Assembly: GCA_019913005.1 (NCBI GenBank)
Contig: JAIOHL010000345.1
Span: forward strand, 1-64,000
Source: Anaerolineae bacterium
GTDB lineage: Bacteria; Chloroflexota; Anaerolineae; Aggregatilineales; J027
Length of the DNA stretch: 64,000 nucleotides
Reading direction: 5' to 3'
Part shown: one piece after another, positions 14,974 to 24,637 of the stretch
Layout of the letters: each line of letters starts with the position of its first letter
How positions within the stretch are numbered: position 1 is the first letter of the stretch
Translations under genes and position numbers: made by a program
Notes under the pieces: generated by a model
Told to the model about the DNA's origin: nothing
The model's database searches: none
The model's input: the letters and a program-made list of their open reading frames with translations, nothing else

Positions 14974-17568
14974 ATGACCGCTCCAAAATTTGTGTCGAAA
15001 GGTGTCTATCCTACATCCACTGCCGTCGTGCTTTTGGCGGATGTGAGCGGCATCATCCACTTTGCCACTGAAGATATAGATCAATTATTAGGTATTTCGG
15101 GGGCAGAAGTCATCGGTAAATCCCTTTTTGATCTGATGCCGCCAGAAAAACAAGCACCAAGCCGCCACGAATGGTCAACGTTCGTTCAGCATGTTTTGGC
15201 TGAAGGACATCGTGCCCACAATTTTCAGACGATTTTGGTCGAAGGCGCTGGCAAAGCTTTGCGGGTTCGTCTGAAGGTGACTCCCGTAGCTAATCGAGAT
15301 GAATTGTTGGTGCAGATCGAAAGTGAAACCAGCAACCTTGAACATGCCCAAACCATTGCCCTGCAAAAAGTGATTTCTGCGATCACAACCCTCGATATTC
15401 GGGAAATATTAGAGCTGATCTTGGATCAGGTGACCTTTTTTATCCCATCTGATGGCGCGGTCATTGTGGTTGAGGTCAACGATGATTTGCATCTGGTCAG
15501 CGAACGGGGCTATTACGCATGGAAAGGGATTCATTCAGGGTACCCCTCGGCGGAAGTTATGCGTGCGGAGACCACCCAAATTTTGCGCGAAACTCGCCAG
15601 CCCTTGATTATTGATGATTGCCAAAACGACCCACGCTGGCAGGTGTTGGGGGCTGAACCCTCCATCGCAAGTTGGTTAGGCGTGCCGCTCGTCTTCCGGG
15701 ATACCTTTTTGGGGATGCTGCATCTCTATTCGTCAACGGCCCATTCATTTAATCAGAACGATGCCAAGCTCGCCATGAGTTTTGCCGAAGAAGCAGCGGT
15801 TGCCATTCACAACACGCGGTTGTACGAAGAAGCCCAATCGCGTGCCCAAATGCTTGAAACCCTCAATGATCTGGGGGTCGCGGTGAGTCGTTTGGATTTG
15901 CACGGGGTCTTGGAAATTGCCTATCAAAAACTGAGTCAGGTGATGGACACCCGCAGTTTTTATATTGGTGTTTATAATCCGGAAACGCGCCAATTTTGGC
16001 TAACGCAGACGTATGATGATGGTCAGCGCATTGACGACCTTGTGACGCCGATTGAAGAAGAAACGGGCTTAGTGGGATGGGTATTTCATAACCGCAAACC
16101 ACTAATTATCCACGACGACAATCAAGACGTCTATCCGATTCCGCCGATTACCTATGGTGGGGATACACGTAGCCTTGTCATTTTGCCATTGATGGTGCAG
16201 GATGAATTTGTTGGCGTGATTTCGGTACAGAGCTATATGCCGAATCGTTTTAATGAACAGGATATTGCGGTGCTGCAATCCGTCGCCAGCCCCTTAGCGA
16301 TTGCTATTCGGAATGCCCAACTGTATGAAAATGCCAAGCGTCGCCTAGCCGAAGTTTCGGCACTCCATGAGTTGGCACGAACTGTCACCAGCACCACCAG
16401 CACCGAGTCCATTAGTCAAATGGTCGTCAACAGCCTTCATGCGATTTTTCAATGTCAGGCGAGTGCGCTTTTGTTAGTTGAGGGTGATGAAGTGATTCTC
16501 AAGGCATCATCCGGCATCGCACCCGAATACATTCCACTCGCACGTTGGAAAATTGGTGAAGGGGTGGCGGGCAAAGTCGCCGCAACAGGCCAAACAATGT
16601 ATATTCAAGACACCCAAGCAGTTCCCGATTTTATCTATTTAGAGCCAACTTTGCGTTCAATGTTGGCTGTGCCGTTAAATTTCAACGATCAGGTGATCGG
16701 GGTGCTGTCTATTGATAGCGATACGTCCCATGCCTTTACGGCTGACCATGAGCGCGTCTTGAATATTGTAGCCGCACAGGTCGCCGCCGCGATTGAAAAT
16801 GCCCGCCTTTTACAGGAGACCCGCCAGCGAACGGCTGAATTAGAAGATGCCTATCGCCGATTGCAGTCGCTGAACGAATTTCGGGAAGAGTTGGTACACA
16901 ACATCAGCCACGATTTGCGATCTCCGATGACGTTTGTCAAAGGTTACATTGAACTCATGCGGGAACTCATGCTTGGCCCGCTGACCGATGAACAGAACAA
17001 CGCGCTGGAAGTGATTGACCGAAAGTCGGACGCGATGCTGCGGTTGATCAATGAAATATTGAAGATGAAGGATATTCGCCCTGATACACTTGAATTGGTC
17101 GAGGCCGATCTCTGTGACATTGTTCAACAGCATATTGAGCAGGCGCGGATGTCCTATGCGGATAGCGGCGTTATTTTTGAGCCTGCCCCTCGGCAAGACC
17201 CTCTGATGGTGCGCGTTGATTTAGATAAAGTGGATCGGGTATTGGAAAATTTGGTCGCTAATGCGGTCAAGTTTTCTCATGCGGGCGGACATGTACGCAT
17301 CTATTGTGAGCCAAGCGAAGATCGTCGTCATGGACGGGTGATCGTGCAAGATGAAGGTATCGGGATTCCCAGTGATAAATTAAATTACGTGTTTAAACGG
17401 TTTTTTCAGATAGATACTCCCGATGGTACACCTTTGGAAAGTGGTATCGGCATTGGCCTCTCCATTGTGAAACAGATTGTAGAGGCGCATGATGGCAAAA
17501 TCGAAGTAGAAAGCGAAGTGAGTAAGGGCAGCAAATTCTGGTTCACCTTGCCGCTTCGAGAAAGGTAA
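14974..17568 (+). CDS. Multi-GAF sensor histidine kinase (PAS-GAF-GAF-GAF-HisKA-HATPase), 864 aa
   Basis: A cytoplasmic hybrid-free sensor kinase without membrane helices. A PAS-like domain occupies residues about 15-110, then three GAF domains follow at about 130-285, 295-455 and 465-615, each ending in the [13 protein letters not shown] or [14 protein letters not shown] helix. A short coiled coil leads to the HisKA domain with H-box [18 protein letters not shown] near 645. The catalytic domain has N-box [12 protein letters not shown]1 DEGIGIP, F-box FKRFFQ and G2 [14 protein letters not shown] domains bind small ligands such as cyclic nucleotides, haem or bilins; the chromophore Cys of phytochromes is not evident. 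No response regulator is adjacent, so its partner must be elsewhere (a receiver protein lies at 31373). Confidence 0.92.
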   Translation: MTAPKFVSKGVYPTSTAVVLLADVSGIIHFATEDIDQLLGISGAEVIGKSLFDLMPPEKQAPSRHEWSTFVQHVLAEGHRAHNFQTILVEGAGKALRVRLKVTPVANRDELLVQIESETSNLEHAQTIALQKVISAITTLDIREILELILDQVTFFIPSDGAVIVVEVNDDLHLVSERGYYAWKGIHSGYPSAEVMRAETTQILRETRQPLIIDDCQNDPRWQVLGAEPSIASWLGVPLVFRDTFLGMLHLYSSTAHSFNQNDAKLAMSFAEEAAVAIHNTRLYEEAQSRAQMLETLNDLGVAVSRLDLHGVLEIAYQKLSQVMDTRSFYIGVYNPETRQFWLTQTYDDGQRIDDLVTPIEEETGLVGWVFHNRKPLIIHDDNQDVYPIPPITYGGDTRSLVILPLMVQDEFVGVISVQSYMPNRFNEQDIAVLQSVASPLAIAIRNAQLYENAKRRLAEVSALHELARTVTSTTSTESISQMVVNSLHAIFQCQASALLLVEGDEVILKASSGIAPEYIPLARWKIGEGVAGKVAATGQTMYIQDTQAVPDFIYLEPTLRSMLAVPLNFNDQVIGVLSIDSDTSHAFTADHERVLNIVAAQVAAAIENARLLQETRQRTAELEDAYRRLQSLNEFREELVHNISHDLRSPMTFVKGYIELMRELMLGPLTDEQNNALEVIDRKSDAMLRLINEILKMKDIRPDTLELVEADLCDIVQQHIEQARMSYADSGVIFEPAPRQDPLMVRVDLDKVDRVLENLVANAVKFSHAGGHVRIYCEPSEDRRHGRVIVQDEGIGIPSDKLNYVFKRFFQIDTPDGTPLESGIGIGLSIVKQIVEAHDGKIEVESEVSKGSKFWFTLPLRER

Positions 17569-17577
17569 ACGAGAGCA

Positions 17578-18651
17578 GTGGCGTTTGAAGTGACGGCTGC
17601 CATTCAGCGCGATTCCGAGACTTGGCAGGCGCTCAAAGCGATGCCGAAGATTGAACTCCATCGCCATTTGGAGGGGTCTATTCGGCTGGATACGTTGGTC
17701 GAGGTTGCCAAGCAGTATGATATTCCGCTGCCTGCTTATGATGTGGATGGGTTGCGCCCCCATGTCCAAGTCACTCGTGATGACCCACCGACCCATCAAC
17801 GATTTTTGAGCAAATTTAGTATCCTGCGGCAATTTTTTGTGGCTGAGGAAGTGATTCGACGGGTCGCCTGTGAAGTCGTGGAAGATGCCGCCGCCGATAA
17901 CATCCGTTATATGGAACTGCGCTTCACCCCGTTTGCGCTGGCAAAATGTATGGATTTCCCACTGGCCGATGTTATGACATGGGTCAATGAAACGGTGAGC
18001 GAAACCGCCGCTAAACTGGGGGTTCAAGTGAACCTGATTGTCGCCATGAACCGGCATGAAAGTGTTGCGATTGGGGAACAAATGATGCGGCTCGCTGTAG
18101 ATTTCTTGGGACGTGGCGTGACGGCAGTAGATTTGTGTGGCAACGAGGCAGGCTACCCCGCCGACCCCTTTACCGCACTTTTTTTAGAGGCCCATCAAGC
18201 AGGCTTGGGAGTGACGATCCACGCGGGTGAATGGGCTGGCGCGGAAAACGTAATCTATGCAATTGACCAACTCCATGCTCGCCGCATTGGACATGGGGTG
18301 CGTGCCATTGAAGATTCTTTTGCGCTTCAATTAGCGCGGGACTACGACGTTTGTTTGGAAGTTTGTCCGACCTCTAATTTGCAGACAGGTGTAGCGGCCT
18401 CGGTTGAACAGCATCAGTTGTTGAACCTGCGTTCGTTGGACCTCAATGTCACCCTCAATACCGATGACCCGACGGTAAATAACACTACTCTGACTGATGA
18501 GTATGCGCTGGCGGTGCAAGGACTAGGCTTCCCTATTGAATACCTTCAGCAGTGTATTCTCAATGCCGTGCAAGGGGCATTTTTGTCACCCAATGAAAAA
18601 GCAGCCCTTGAAGCTGAATTCAGAACGGCCTTTAATGGGCAGGTGTTATAA
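17578..18651 (+). CDS. add: Adenosine deaminase family, 357 aa
   Basis: A TIM-barrel metal-dependent deaminase that converts adenosine (or a related aminopurine nucleoside) to inosine plus ammonia. Zinc ligands and active-site residues are in MPKIELHRHLEGSIR near residue 22, TIHAGEWAGAENV near 213, RRIGHGVRAIED near 232 and NTDDPTVNN near 298. The start is GTG with GAGAG upstream; the protein's first 20 residues are a modest extension before the conserved core. It is nine bases after the kinase gene. Adenine or N6-modified adenosine deaminase activity cannot be ruled out. Confidence 0.9.
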   Translation: MAFEVTAAIQRDSETWQALKAMPKIELHRHLEGSIRLDTLVEVAKQYDIPLPAYDVDGLRPHVQVTRDDPPTHQRFLSKFSILRQFFVAEEVIRRVACEVVEDAAADNIRYMELRFTPFALAKCMDFPLADVMTWVNETVSETAAKLGVQVNLIVAMNRHESVAIGEQMMRLAVDFLGRGVTAVDLCGNEAGYPADPFTALFLEAHQAGLGVTIHAGEWAGAENVIYAIDQLHARRIGHGVRAIEDSFALQLARDYDVCLEVCPTSNLQTGVAASVEQHQLLNLRSLDLNVTLNTDDPTVNNTTLTDEYALAVQGLGFPIEYLQQCILNAVQGAFLSPNEKAALEAEFRTAFNGQVL

Positions 18652-18697
18652 TTTCCAGCATTAACGAGACCTTAGAAATTCCCCGCAAGGATTGCGC

Positions 18698-19576
18698 ATG
18701 TTCCAATTAGATCATGGTGCTTTTACTGTTCATGTGTTGAGTGATGGCGAAGTGAAGGTGGATTGTGGTGGCCCTTTTGGGCTTGTGCCGCGTGTGTTAT
18801 GGAGTCGCTATCAGACGCCTGATACCAACCACATGCTGCCCATGTGCCTCAATAATCTGTTGATTCAGGCGCACGGTAAAAATATCTTGGTAGATGTTGG
18901 GCTAGGCAGCAAATTAACTCCTAAAATGGTAGCCCAATGGCAGTTGACACATCCCATCGGTACATTGATTGAAGGACTGGCACGAGTGGGCCTAAAACCC
19001 GAAGACATTGACTTAGTGATTAACACCCATTTTCATGCCGACCACGCAGCGGGGAACACCATTTTGGGCGAAGGCGGTCAAATCTTGCCCACTTTCCCAA
19101 ATGCCGAACATGTTGTCCAGCGCCGTGAATATGAAGATGCGATGCGCCCTAATGAACGTACTGCGGCCACCTATATTGCCGCGAATTTTGAGCCGCTAAT
19201 CAAAAATGGGCAGATGCGACTTTTGGAAGCGGATACTGAAATTTTGCCGGGGATTTGGGGCGTGGTGACACCCGGCCACACCCCTGGTCATATGAGTGTG
19301 GTGATTGACAGTGGCGGCGATCATTTATTGTTTGCCTGTGATCTTGCCACCTACGCGGTGCATTTTGAAAAATTGGGCTGGATGACCGCCTATGATATTG
19401 AGCCGCTGGTGACGCTGGAGACCAAACGCAAATGGCAGGAGTGGGCATGGGAAACCAACGGGATTATAATTTTTCCGCATGATGTCACCCTGATGGCGGC
19501 CCGCCTCAGTCAAGACGAGGCCGGAAAACCCAAACTCATTCCATTGACTGAAGCCGAGGGCGCTTGCTATTCTTGA
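18698..19576 (+). CDS. MBL-fold metallo-hydrolase, 292 aa
   Basis: A metallo-beta-lactamase-fold hydrolase with the complete metal set: INTHFHADHAAGN (HxHxDH) near residue 110, VTPGHTPGHMSV near 193, CDLATYAV near 211 and FPHDV near 262. The ATG at 18698 has AAGGA eight bases upstream and is preferred over a TTG two codons earlier. It resembles the quorum-quenching lactonase/AttM-like branch by length and spacing, but many such proteins hydrolyse other esters or lactones. No signal peptide. It is 46 bases after the deaminase gene. Confidence 0.88.
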   Translation: MFQLDHGAFTVHVLSDGEVKVDCGGPFGLVPRVLWSRYQTPDTNHMLPMCLNNLLIQAHGKNILVDVGLGSKLTPKMVAQWQLTHPIGTLIEGLARVGLKPEDIDLVINTHFHADHAAGNTILGEGGQILPTFPNAEHVVQRREYEDAMRPNERTAATYIAANFEPLIKNGQMRLLEADTEILPGIWGVVTPGHTPGHMSVVIDSGGDHLLFACDLATYAVHFEKLGWMTAYDIEPLVTLETKRKWQEWAWETNGIIIFPHDVTLMAARLSQDEAGKPKLIPLTEAEGACYS

Positions 19577-19623
19577 AGCATTGCATCGAACATTTAGCCT
19601 AGTCTAAAGAAAGTCAGCCATCC

Positions 19624-20415
19624 ATGCAGTCAAACGGTTTTTATGTTCCAAAACGTGTTATGGTCATTATGGCCCACCCCGATGATATTGAGTTCTCCTG
19701 TGCCGGAACGATTGCCCGTTGGGTCAAAGGCGGGGCGAAGGTCTGTTATGTCTTGGTCACGAGTGGGGACGTCGGGATTGCCGATTTAACTCTGACCCGT
19801 GAGCAAGCCCGCGATATTCGAGAGGTTGAGCAAAGGGCCGCTGCCGCCAAAGTGGGGGTCGAAGAAGTGGTCTTTTTGCGCGAACCCGATGGCATGTTGG
19901 TGAACACGCTCGACCTTCGCAAACGCTTGGTGCGCGAAATTCGCCGGTACAAACCAGATGTGGTCATATGCCAAGACCCCACAGCCTTTTTTGTCTCCAA
20001 TACCTACATCAATCACCCCGACCATCGTGCGGCAGCAGCAGCAGCGGTGGATGCGGTATTCCCAGCGGCGGGTCAACCCCATATTTTTCAGGAATTAGAA
20101 GCCGAAGGCTTGTCGGCACATAAGGTCAAAAAGGTATATGTTTCGACGTGGCGCGAAGCCGATACCTATGTCAACATCAGCGACACGATTAATCTAAAAA
20201 TTGAAGCCCTGTTTGCCCACAAGAGCCAGATGGATGAGATGATTCGTCAGGGTCGTGGTAAATTGGAAGATATTGGCAAATGGGTGCGGGATTGGTCATC
20301 CGAACGGGGGCAGGGCAAAGAGATGGCCTATGCGGAATCCTTTAAAGTGGTGACACTGGAAGAAGATGCGCCAGAACAAGTCACTGAAGGCGCGATTGTT
20401 GAAACGAATAGTTAA
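19624..20415 (+). CDS. PIG-L family (LmbE-like) deacetylase, 263 aa
   Basis: A zinc-dependent N-deacetylase. The metal-binding signature [14 protein letters not shown] is at residues 16-29, and the third ligand His lies in [13 protein letters not shown] near 139. Known members deacetylate N-acetylglucosaminyl lipids, mycothiol or bacillithiol precursors (MshB, BshB) and their conjugates. Length matches those enzymes. Whether the organism makes a GlcN-based thiol is not shown in this window. The ATG follows GAAAG after 48 bases of spacer from the MBL gene. Confidence 0.9.
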   Translation: MQSNGFYVPKRVMVIMAHPDDIEFSCAGTIARWVKGGAKVCYVLVTSGDVGIADLTLTREQARDIREVEQRAAAAKVGVEEVVFLREPDGMLVNTLDLRKRLVREIRRYKPDVVICQDPTAFFVSNTYINHPDHRAAAAAAVDAVFPAAGQPHIFQELEAEGLSAHKVKKVYVSTWREADTYVNISDTINLKIEALFAHKSQMDEMIRQGRGKLEDIGKWVRDWSSERGQGKEMAYAESFKVVTLEEDAPEQVTEGAIVETNS

Positions 20416-20472
20416 CGAACTGGGCGGTAGCCATGCCGCCTAATCATTATTTCTACTGGGACGACTGATTTT

Positions 20473-21603
20473 ATGACTGATACTCCATCATCCCCACTCC
20501 CGCCGAGCCACGACCCCGATGGTATTGATTGGTTGAATCAGTCTGCCCCATTGAATCGGCCTTTAAATCCGTCCGGGGTACGTCCAACATCCACCTCACC
20601 GCCGAGCGAAGAACCGGAGTTGGTAATGGAGGATGATCTGCCCCGCCCACGCCGCCGTGTGCCGATGGGTGCCCCGGATGTGAAAGTGCCTCCCTCTGCT
20701 GAGGAAATTCGCCGTGTCCGTCGTGCTCAACGCGAGGCTCAAAAACGGTATCAAAAGGAACACGAGCCACGTGGGAGCATGGCGCGGGTACTTTGGCAGA
20801 CCACCCGGATTTTTGCGATGACCTCCGTCGCGGCCCTGTTGATGGCGACAATTTTTTCCTATTGGACACCGGATGATTTTCTATCGCCTGAGTTCCGCGA
20901 AAAGATGCGGGTGGTCAATACGACACAGCAGGCGGGTTCACCATTGACGCTGGCAACCCCACTGCCTACCCAAGAAACGGTGGTGCGGGTTGGAATTATT
21001 GCGGGCCACAGCGGGCCACCCCAAGATCCCAGTTTTACCGAAGACCCCGGCGCTGTATGTGATGAAAACAACGATGGAGTAGCCGAACTGCGTGAATTGG
21101 ACATTAACACGGAGGTTGCTCGGTTGGTGGTCAATAAGTTATTGGCGCAGGGCTATGAAGTGGATTTGATGCAAGAATTTGACCCGCGCCTGCATGACTA
21201 TCGGGCAGCGGCCTTGCTTTCGATTCACACCAATGACTGTCGCAATTATGGTTTGGAGGCATCCGGCTATAACGCAGTGGGGCCAGCCGAGCGTGTCTTA
21301 CGGGGTATTGACGAGGCCTTTGTCAACTGCGTGATAGATGAATATGGGCGGGTAACCGGATTACCCCGCCACACAGGGGTAACGGTTGACATGACGTCCT
21401 ATCATAATTTCAATGAAGTTTCGATAGACACTCCGGCGGTGATTATTGAGCTTGGTTTTATGTACATGGATCGCCAGATCGTCACCAATCAGCGCGATAT
21501 ATTGGCAGAGGGTGTGTTTCAAGGATTGATGTGTTTCCTAGAACCAGAAAATCGAGCGGGTTCCGTTCCTCCAACGCCGCCACCCGCGACGGTAATTCCT
21601 TAA
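20473..21603 (+). CDS. N-acetylmuramoyl-L-alanine amidase (amidase_3) with membrane anchor, 376 aa
   Basis: A cell-wall hydrolase that cleaves between MurNAc and L-Ala. The first 105 residues are Pro/Arg-rich and cytoplasmic. A membrane helix follows at about 115-133 (IFAMTSVAALLMATIFSYW). The zinc amidase begins near 173: VGIIAGHSG supplies the first His, the Glu in ELRELDINTEVARLVV the second ligand, LSIHTNDC the third, and VIIELGFM the catalytic Glu. It is thus anchored outside the membrane. The N-terminal cytoplasmic extension is unusual for this family. The 3' end is 14 bases before the glutaredoxin gene. Confidence 0.85.
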   Translation: MTDTPSSPLPPSHDPDGIDWLNQSAPLNRPLNPSGVRPTSTSPPSEEPELVMEDDLPRPRRRVPMGAPDVKVPPSAEEIRRVRRAQREAQKRYQKEHEPRGSMARVLWQTTRIFAMTSVAALLMATIFSYWTPDDFLSPEFREKMRVVNTTQQAGSPLTLATPLPTQETVVRVGIIAGHSGPPQDPSFTEDPGAVCDENNDGVAELRELDINTEVARLVVNKLLAQGYEVDLMQEFDPRLHDYRAAALLSIHTNDCRNYGLEASGYNAVGPAERVLRGIDEAFVNCVIDEYGRVTGLPRHTGVTVDMTSYHNFNEVSIDTPAVIIELGFMYMDRQIVTNQRDILAEGVFQGLMCFLEPENRAGSVPPTPPPATVIP

Positions 21604-21617
21604 AGATCGAGGGTGGT

Positions 21618-21989
21618 ATGCGACAATTGGTCATGTATGTGCGGCGTAATTTTTGCCCCTATGTTGGGATAGCACGCCATGTTTTGGACGAACTCGGCGT
21701 GCCCTATCATCAAATTGATATTGATATTGACCTTGCTGCGCGGGAACGGGTGATCGAATGGACAGGCTTTTTGTCTGTGCCGACTTTAGTGGTTGCTGAA
21801 ATAGGGAAGGTCGTGCCCTATGAACCGCCGACGTATCTGCCACGCGGTCACAGCCCACGCGGGATTGACCGGGGTTCGATAATTACTGAGGCTACTGATT
21901 CTGAACTCACCCGCTGGTTAAATAAGCATGGCCTGATTCCCGATGATGCCGCCGAAATGAAAGATGCCCTTGACCGGGGGGCGGATTAG
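21618..21989 (+). CDS. Glutaredoxin-like protein, 123 aa
   Basis: A thioredoxin-fold protein with YVRRNFCPYVGIARHVLDEL at residues 7-26; CPYV replaces the dithiol CPYC, so it is of monothiol type. The cis-Pro loop is LSVPTLVVA. The C-terminal half, residues 75-123, extends past the usual glutaredoxin fold. Start: ATG at 21618 after GGGTGG; a longer frame overlaps the amidase and looks random. It probably reduces or glutathionylates (or handles another low-molecular-weight thiol), although a role in iron-sulfur assembly is also known for monothiol forms. Confidence 0.82.
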   Translation: MRQLVMYVRRNFCPYVGIARHVLDELGVPYHQIDIDIDLAARERVIEWTGFLSVPTLVVAEIGKVVPYEPPTYLPRGHSPRGIDRGSIITEATDSELTRWLNKHGLIPDDAAEMKDALDRGAD

Positions 21990-22014
21990 GTGATAAGATT
22001 CATTTAATTCAATA

Positions 22015-22098
22015 GCCGAAATGGCGGAATTGGCAGACGCGCTACGTTCAGGGCGTAGTTCCTTTACAGGAGTCTGGGTTCGACTCCCAGTTTCGGCA
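22015..22098 (+). tRNA. tRNA-Leu (anticodon CAG)
   Basis: An 84-base class II tRNA: acceptor GCCGAAA/TTTCGGC, anticodon stem CTACG/CGTAG with loop TTCAGGG (anticodon CAG, reading CTG), a long variable arm TTCCT-TTAC-AGGAG, T-stem CTGGG/CCCAG with TTCGACT, and discriminator A. CCA is not encoded. Confidence 0.95.
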
Positions 22099-22110
22099 CT
22101 GAAATAAATC

Positions 22111-22140
22111 AATCCGGTTTTTAGCCGGATTTTTTTGTTT
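22111..22140 (+). terminator. Rho-independent terminator after tRNA-Leu
   Basis: AATCCGG (22111-22117) and CCGGATT (22125-22131) form a 7-bp stem with a 7-base loop, followed by TTTTTTGTTTT. It lies 13 bases past the tRNA. Confidence 0.88.
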
Positions 22141-22159
22141 TCTGGGAGGGATGACTTTT

Positions 22160-22882
22160 ATGACTCATCATGCGCCATTAATCATCGGGCTAGGGGATTA
22201 TGGGTTTTCAAGAATACGTTTTGCTGAAGATGTTGAAAAACTCGGGCGGCGAAATTTGGTTGCTTATGTATCAACATATCCTTCATCGGTAGAACAGTGG
22301 TTTCCCTATCCACCCGCCGAAAGAAGACGTTTATTAGATGCGTGGTTCAAGGAAAAATTCGAGCAAATTCAGACGGAAGTGACTCTCCGAAATATTAAAC
22401 AACTGAAACGCCGGAGTTATAACTTTTTCAGTTGCGAATTGGATGCTACCGAACTACCAAAACTGCTTGCAATAGATGGCATTACGTTGGTCATGATTCG
22501 GGAAATTGAAGGCCTCAAGCCTGTCAAACAGCGTAAACGTAAGCGTCTTGAATGGTATGCAGTAAAAGCTCGCTTTGTGATTCAGGTAGAAGGCCAAACG
22601 GATGGAATGCAATCTTTTGAGGAGCGCATTGTTTTAGTGAAAGCCTATGATTTCGAGGATGCTAAAAAACGGGCCATGCCAGAATTTCTAGCTTATGGTC
22701 ATATTTACTTGAATTCCTATGGTGAAATGGTGACATGGCGCTTTGAATCGGTTTTGGAAATCTACGATACATCTATTGAAAACTTCGATCCGAAGGGCAC
22801 CGAAGTTTATTCAACGATGGGGAAAAGGCGGATGCGACCCGAATATGAGTGGCATCCGTTACGCGACCAAGAGAGAGACTAG
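22160..22882 (+). CDS. DUF4288 protein, first of a tandem pair, 240 aa
   Basis: The C-terminal part, about residues 125-220, matches DUF4288 as I know it: LEWYAVKARFVIQVEGQ, an 'EERIVLVKAYDFEDAKKRA' helix-strand, then YLNSYGEMVTWRFESVLEIYD. The N-terminal 120 residues are not recognised; they contain WFPYPPAERRRLLDAWF and a segment ELPKLLAIDGITLVMIR that ends just before the DUF. The protein ends in RRMRPEYEWHPLRDQE, shared almost exactly with the next gene. The ATG at 22160 is chosen because GGGAGGG ends nine bases before it; an ATG at 22151 is too close. DUF4288 has no established function. Confidence 0.75.
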   Translation: MTHHAPLIIGLGDYGFSRIRFAEDVEKLGRRNLVAYVSTYPSSVEQWFPYPPAERRRLLDAWFKEKFEQIQTEVTLRNIKQLKRRSYNFFSCELDATELPKLLAIDGITLVMIREIEGLKPVKQRKRKRLEWYAVKARFVIQVEGQTDGMQSFEERIVLVKAYDFEDAKKRAMPEFLAYGHIYLNSYGEMVTWRFESVLEIYDTSIENFDPKGTEVYSTMGKRRMRPEYEWHPLRDQERD

Positions 22883-22884
22883 AG

Positions 22885-23637
22885 ATGGATAACCTACAGC
22901 AGGACAGATCACCCCAAATACCAATGGCATTATTAGGCCGTGCAGAATATGGTCTTGAGTCTGTGAAGGATATTGAAGAGCTTGGGGAACGCCTTATCAA
23001 CCTAGATGTTTATCTCTACCCAGTGGACGAAGAACAATTTTTCCCATTATCTCCCGAACAACGTACACAGGCTATTCAGAATTGGGTCGAAAATGTCTAC
23101 AGAGAAATTGAAAAAGCTGTGCCTCTCAGAAAAGTCAAAATCGAATGGCGAACCAGAAGAAAAAAATCATGGGGTTTTGAATGTGAAATACTTCCGGTTG
23201 ATTTACTGACATTGATGAAGCAACCCCATATTCGATATCTAAGAATTGTTTCTGTTGATGGTCTGAAACCCAAGAAAGTTCGAAAAAACAGAAAACTTGA
23301 ATGGTATGCCGTTAAAGCTCGCTTTATTTGTCAGGTCGAAGGCCAAACAAAGGGATCGCTGTTATACGAAGACAGAATTCTTCTGCTTAAAGCATATAAT
23401 TTTGAGGATGTCGAAAAGAGGGCACAGAAAGAGTTCGATGCGTATGCCCATTCCTATCTAAATGGGGATCAGGAAGTGGTGCGCTGGCAATTTGAGGAGG
23501 TGTTGGATATCTACCACACCTTTATTGAGAAGATTGACCCAGCAGGAATGGAAGTATATTCCGAATTTGGACGGCGGCGGATGCGACCCGAATATGAGTG
23601 GCATCCGCTGCGGGACCAAGAGGAAAAGACGGAGTAG
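22885..23637 (+). CDS. DUF4288 protein, second of a tandem pair, 250 aa
   Basis: A paralogue of the preceding gene along its whole length: the same N-terminal pattern (LGRAEYGLESVKDIEELGERL, then FFPLSPEQRTQAIQNWV), the segment IRYLRIVSVDGLKPKK, the DUF4288 core LEWYAVKARFICQVEGQ, and the ending RRRMRPEYEWHPLRDQE. Overall identity is moderate but end and core are strongly kept. The start at 22885 follows the first gene's stop by two bases, so they are one transcript. Base composition is visibly more AT-rich than the flanking housekeeping genes. Its stop faces the minus-strand permease gene at a distance of three bases. Confidence 0.75.
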   Translation: MDNLQQDRSPQIPMALLGRAEYGLESVKDIEELGERLINLDVYLYPVDEEQFFPLSPEQRTQAIQNWVENVYREIEKAVPLRKVKIEWRTRRKKSWGFECEILPVDLLTLMKQPHIRYLRIVSVDGLKPKKVRKNRKLEWYAVKARFICQVEGQTKGSLLYEDRILLLKAYNFEDVEKRAQKEFDAYAHSYLNGDQEVVRWQFEEVLDIYHTFIEKIDPAGMEVYSEFGRRRMRPEYEWHPLRDQEEKTE

Positions 23638-23640
23638 GAT

Positions 23641-24612
23641 TTATTCCACCTCGTAAGCCTGACCGACGTGGGCTGGGGGCCGCGCCCGCCCCACAAATCC
23701 TGCCAGCACAATGACAGTGACGGCGTAGGGAATTAAGGCCACCAATTGATGCGGCACGACGATGCCAAAAAATTGCAGTTGGCTTTGCAGGGCCGTCAAA
23801 AATCCGAATAATAATGCTCCCATCAATGCGCCAACCGGATGCCATTTGCCAAAAATCATCACCGCCAGCGCGATAAACCCTTTACCCGCCGTCATGCCAC
23901 GTTCAAAAACCCCAACGTCCGCTAGTGTCAGGTATGCCCCTGCCAGCCCTGCCAATGCACCACTGAAAAACAAATTGGTGTATTGCAGGCGATAGACATT
24001 GATACCCAGTGTATCGGCGGCGCGAGGATTTTCACCAATCGAACGGGTACGCAATCCCCAAACGGTACGGAAGAGGGCAAACGCGATAAAGCCGACAATC
24101 ACAAACGTCAAATAGGTGATGATGTCTTTATCAAACAGCACCGCGCCGACATTGTAGAGGAAATCACCTTTTTCCCACGGATTGGAGATGAGTGGGGGGA
24201 TTTTACCTTTGGTTTCGGTCTGGGCATTATAAAAATAGCCTGTCACACCCGCCGCCAAAATATTGACCACCGTCCCGCTGATAATGTGGTCAACCTTGTA
24301 GCGTATACAGAGGAGGGCATGAAATAAGCCCATCAGCCCACCTGTTAAAACACCCACCAAAACGCAGACACCCAGTCGCATATTATCATCGGCAAAGGTC
24401 GAAATATCCGACCCGCTGAGATACGAATTCATCATGTAGCCCGAAAAGGCCGCCATCAACATCATGCCTTCGATGCCAATGTTGACAATGCTGGAGCGTT
24501 CGCTGAGAAGGCCGCTTTGTGAGCCAAGCGTAATCGGGATGGCTTGTCGAATCGTCGCGTTTAAGGTGGCGATCACCGCTCCCGTCGTGATGGTAATACC
24601 CAAAATATCCAT
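23641..24612 (-). CDS. ABC transporter permease, nucleoside/BMP type (second permease), 323 aa
   Basis: An integral membrane subunit of the BPD_transp_2 family with about nine or ten helices. The cytoplasmic coupling segment RTRSIGENPRAADTLGINVY near residue 190 and the GLAGAYLTLADVGVFERGMTAGKGFIALA stretch region are typical of the shorter partner in nucleoside importers (as in NupQ/YufQ). It forms a pair with the permease at 24638-25828, from which it is separated by 25 bases. No ATP-binding or lipoprotein (BMP) gene adjoins, so the rest of the importer is encoded elsewhere. Confidence 0.88.
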   Translation of the reverse strand: MDILGITITTGAVIATLNATIRQAIPITLGSQSGLLSERSSIVNIGIEGMMLMAAFSGYMMNSYLSGSDISTFADDNMRLGVCVLVGVLTGGLMGLFHALLCIRYKVDHIISGTVVNILAAGVTGYFYNAQTETKGKIPPLISNPWEKGDFLYNVGAVLFDKDIITYLTFVIVGFIAFALFRTVWGLRTRSIGENPRAADTLGINVYRLQYTNLFFSGALAGLAGAYLTLADVGVFERGMTAGKGFIALAVMIFGKWHPVGALMGALLFGFLTALQSQLQFFGIVVPHQLVALIPYAVTVIVLAGFVGRARPPAHVGQAYEVE

Positions 24613-24637
24613 AACTATTTCCTTGAATAAGTGCCTT

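Noticed and set aside
17380-18081. 233-codon open frame on the minus strand
   Set aside because: It is antisense to the end of the histidine kinase and the start of adenosine deaminase, both with complete conserved motifs; the translation shows no family features.
22015-23640. Integrated element with a duplicated tRNA-Leu end
   Set aside because: No second copy of the tRNA 3' end was seen near 23640 or elsewhere in the window, and there is no integrase.
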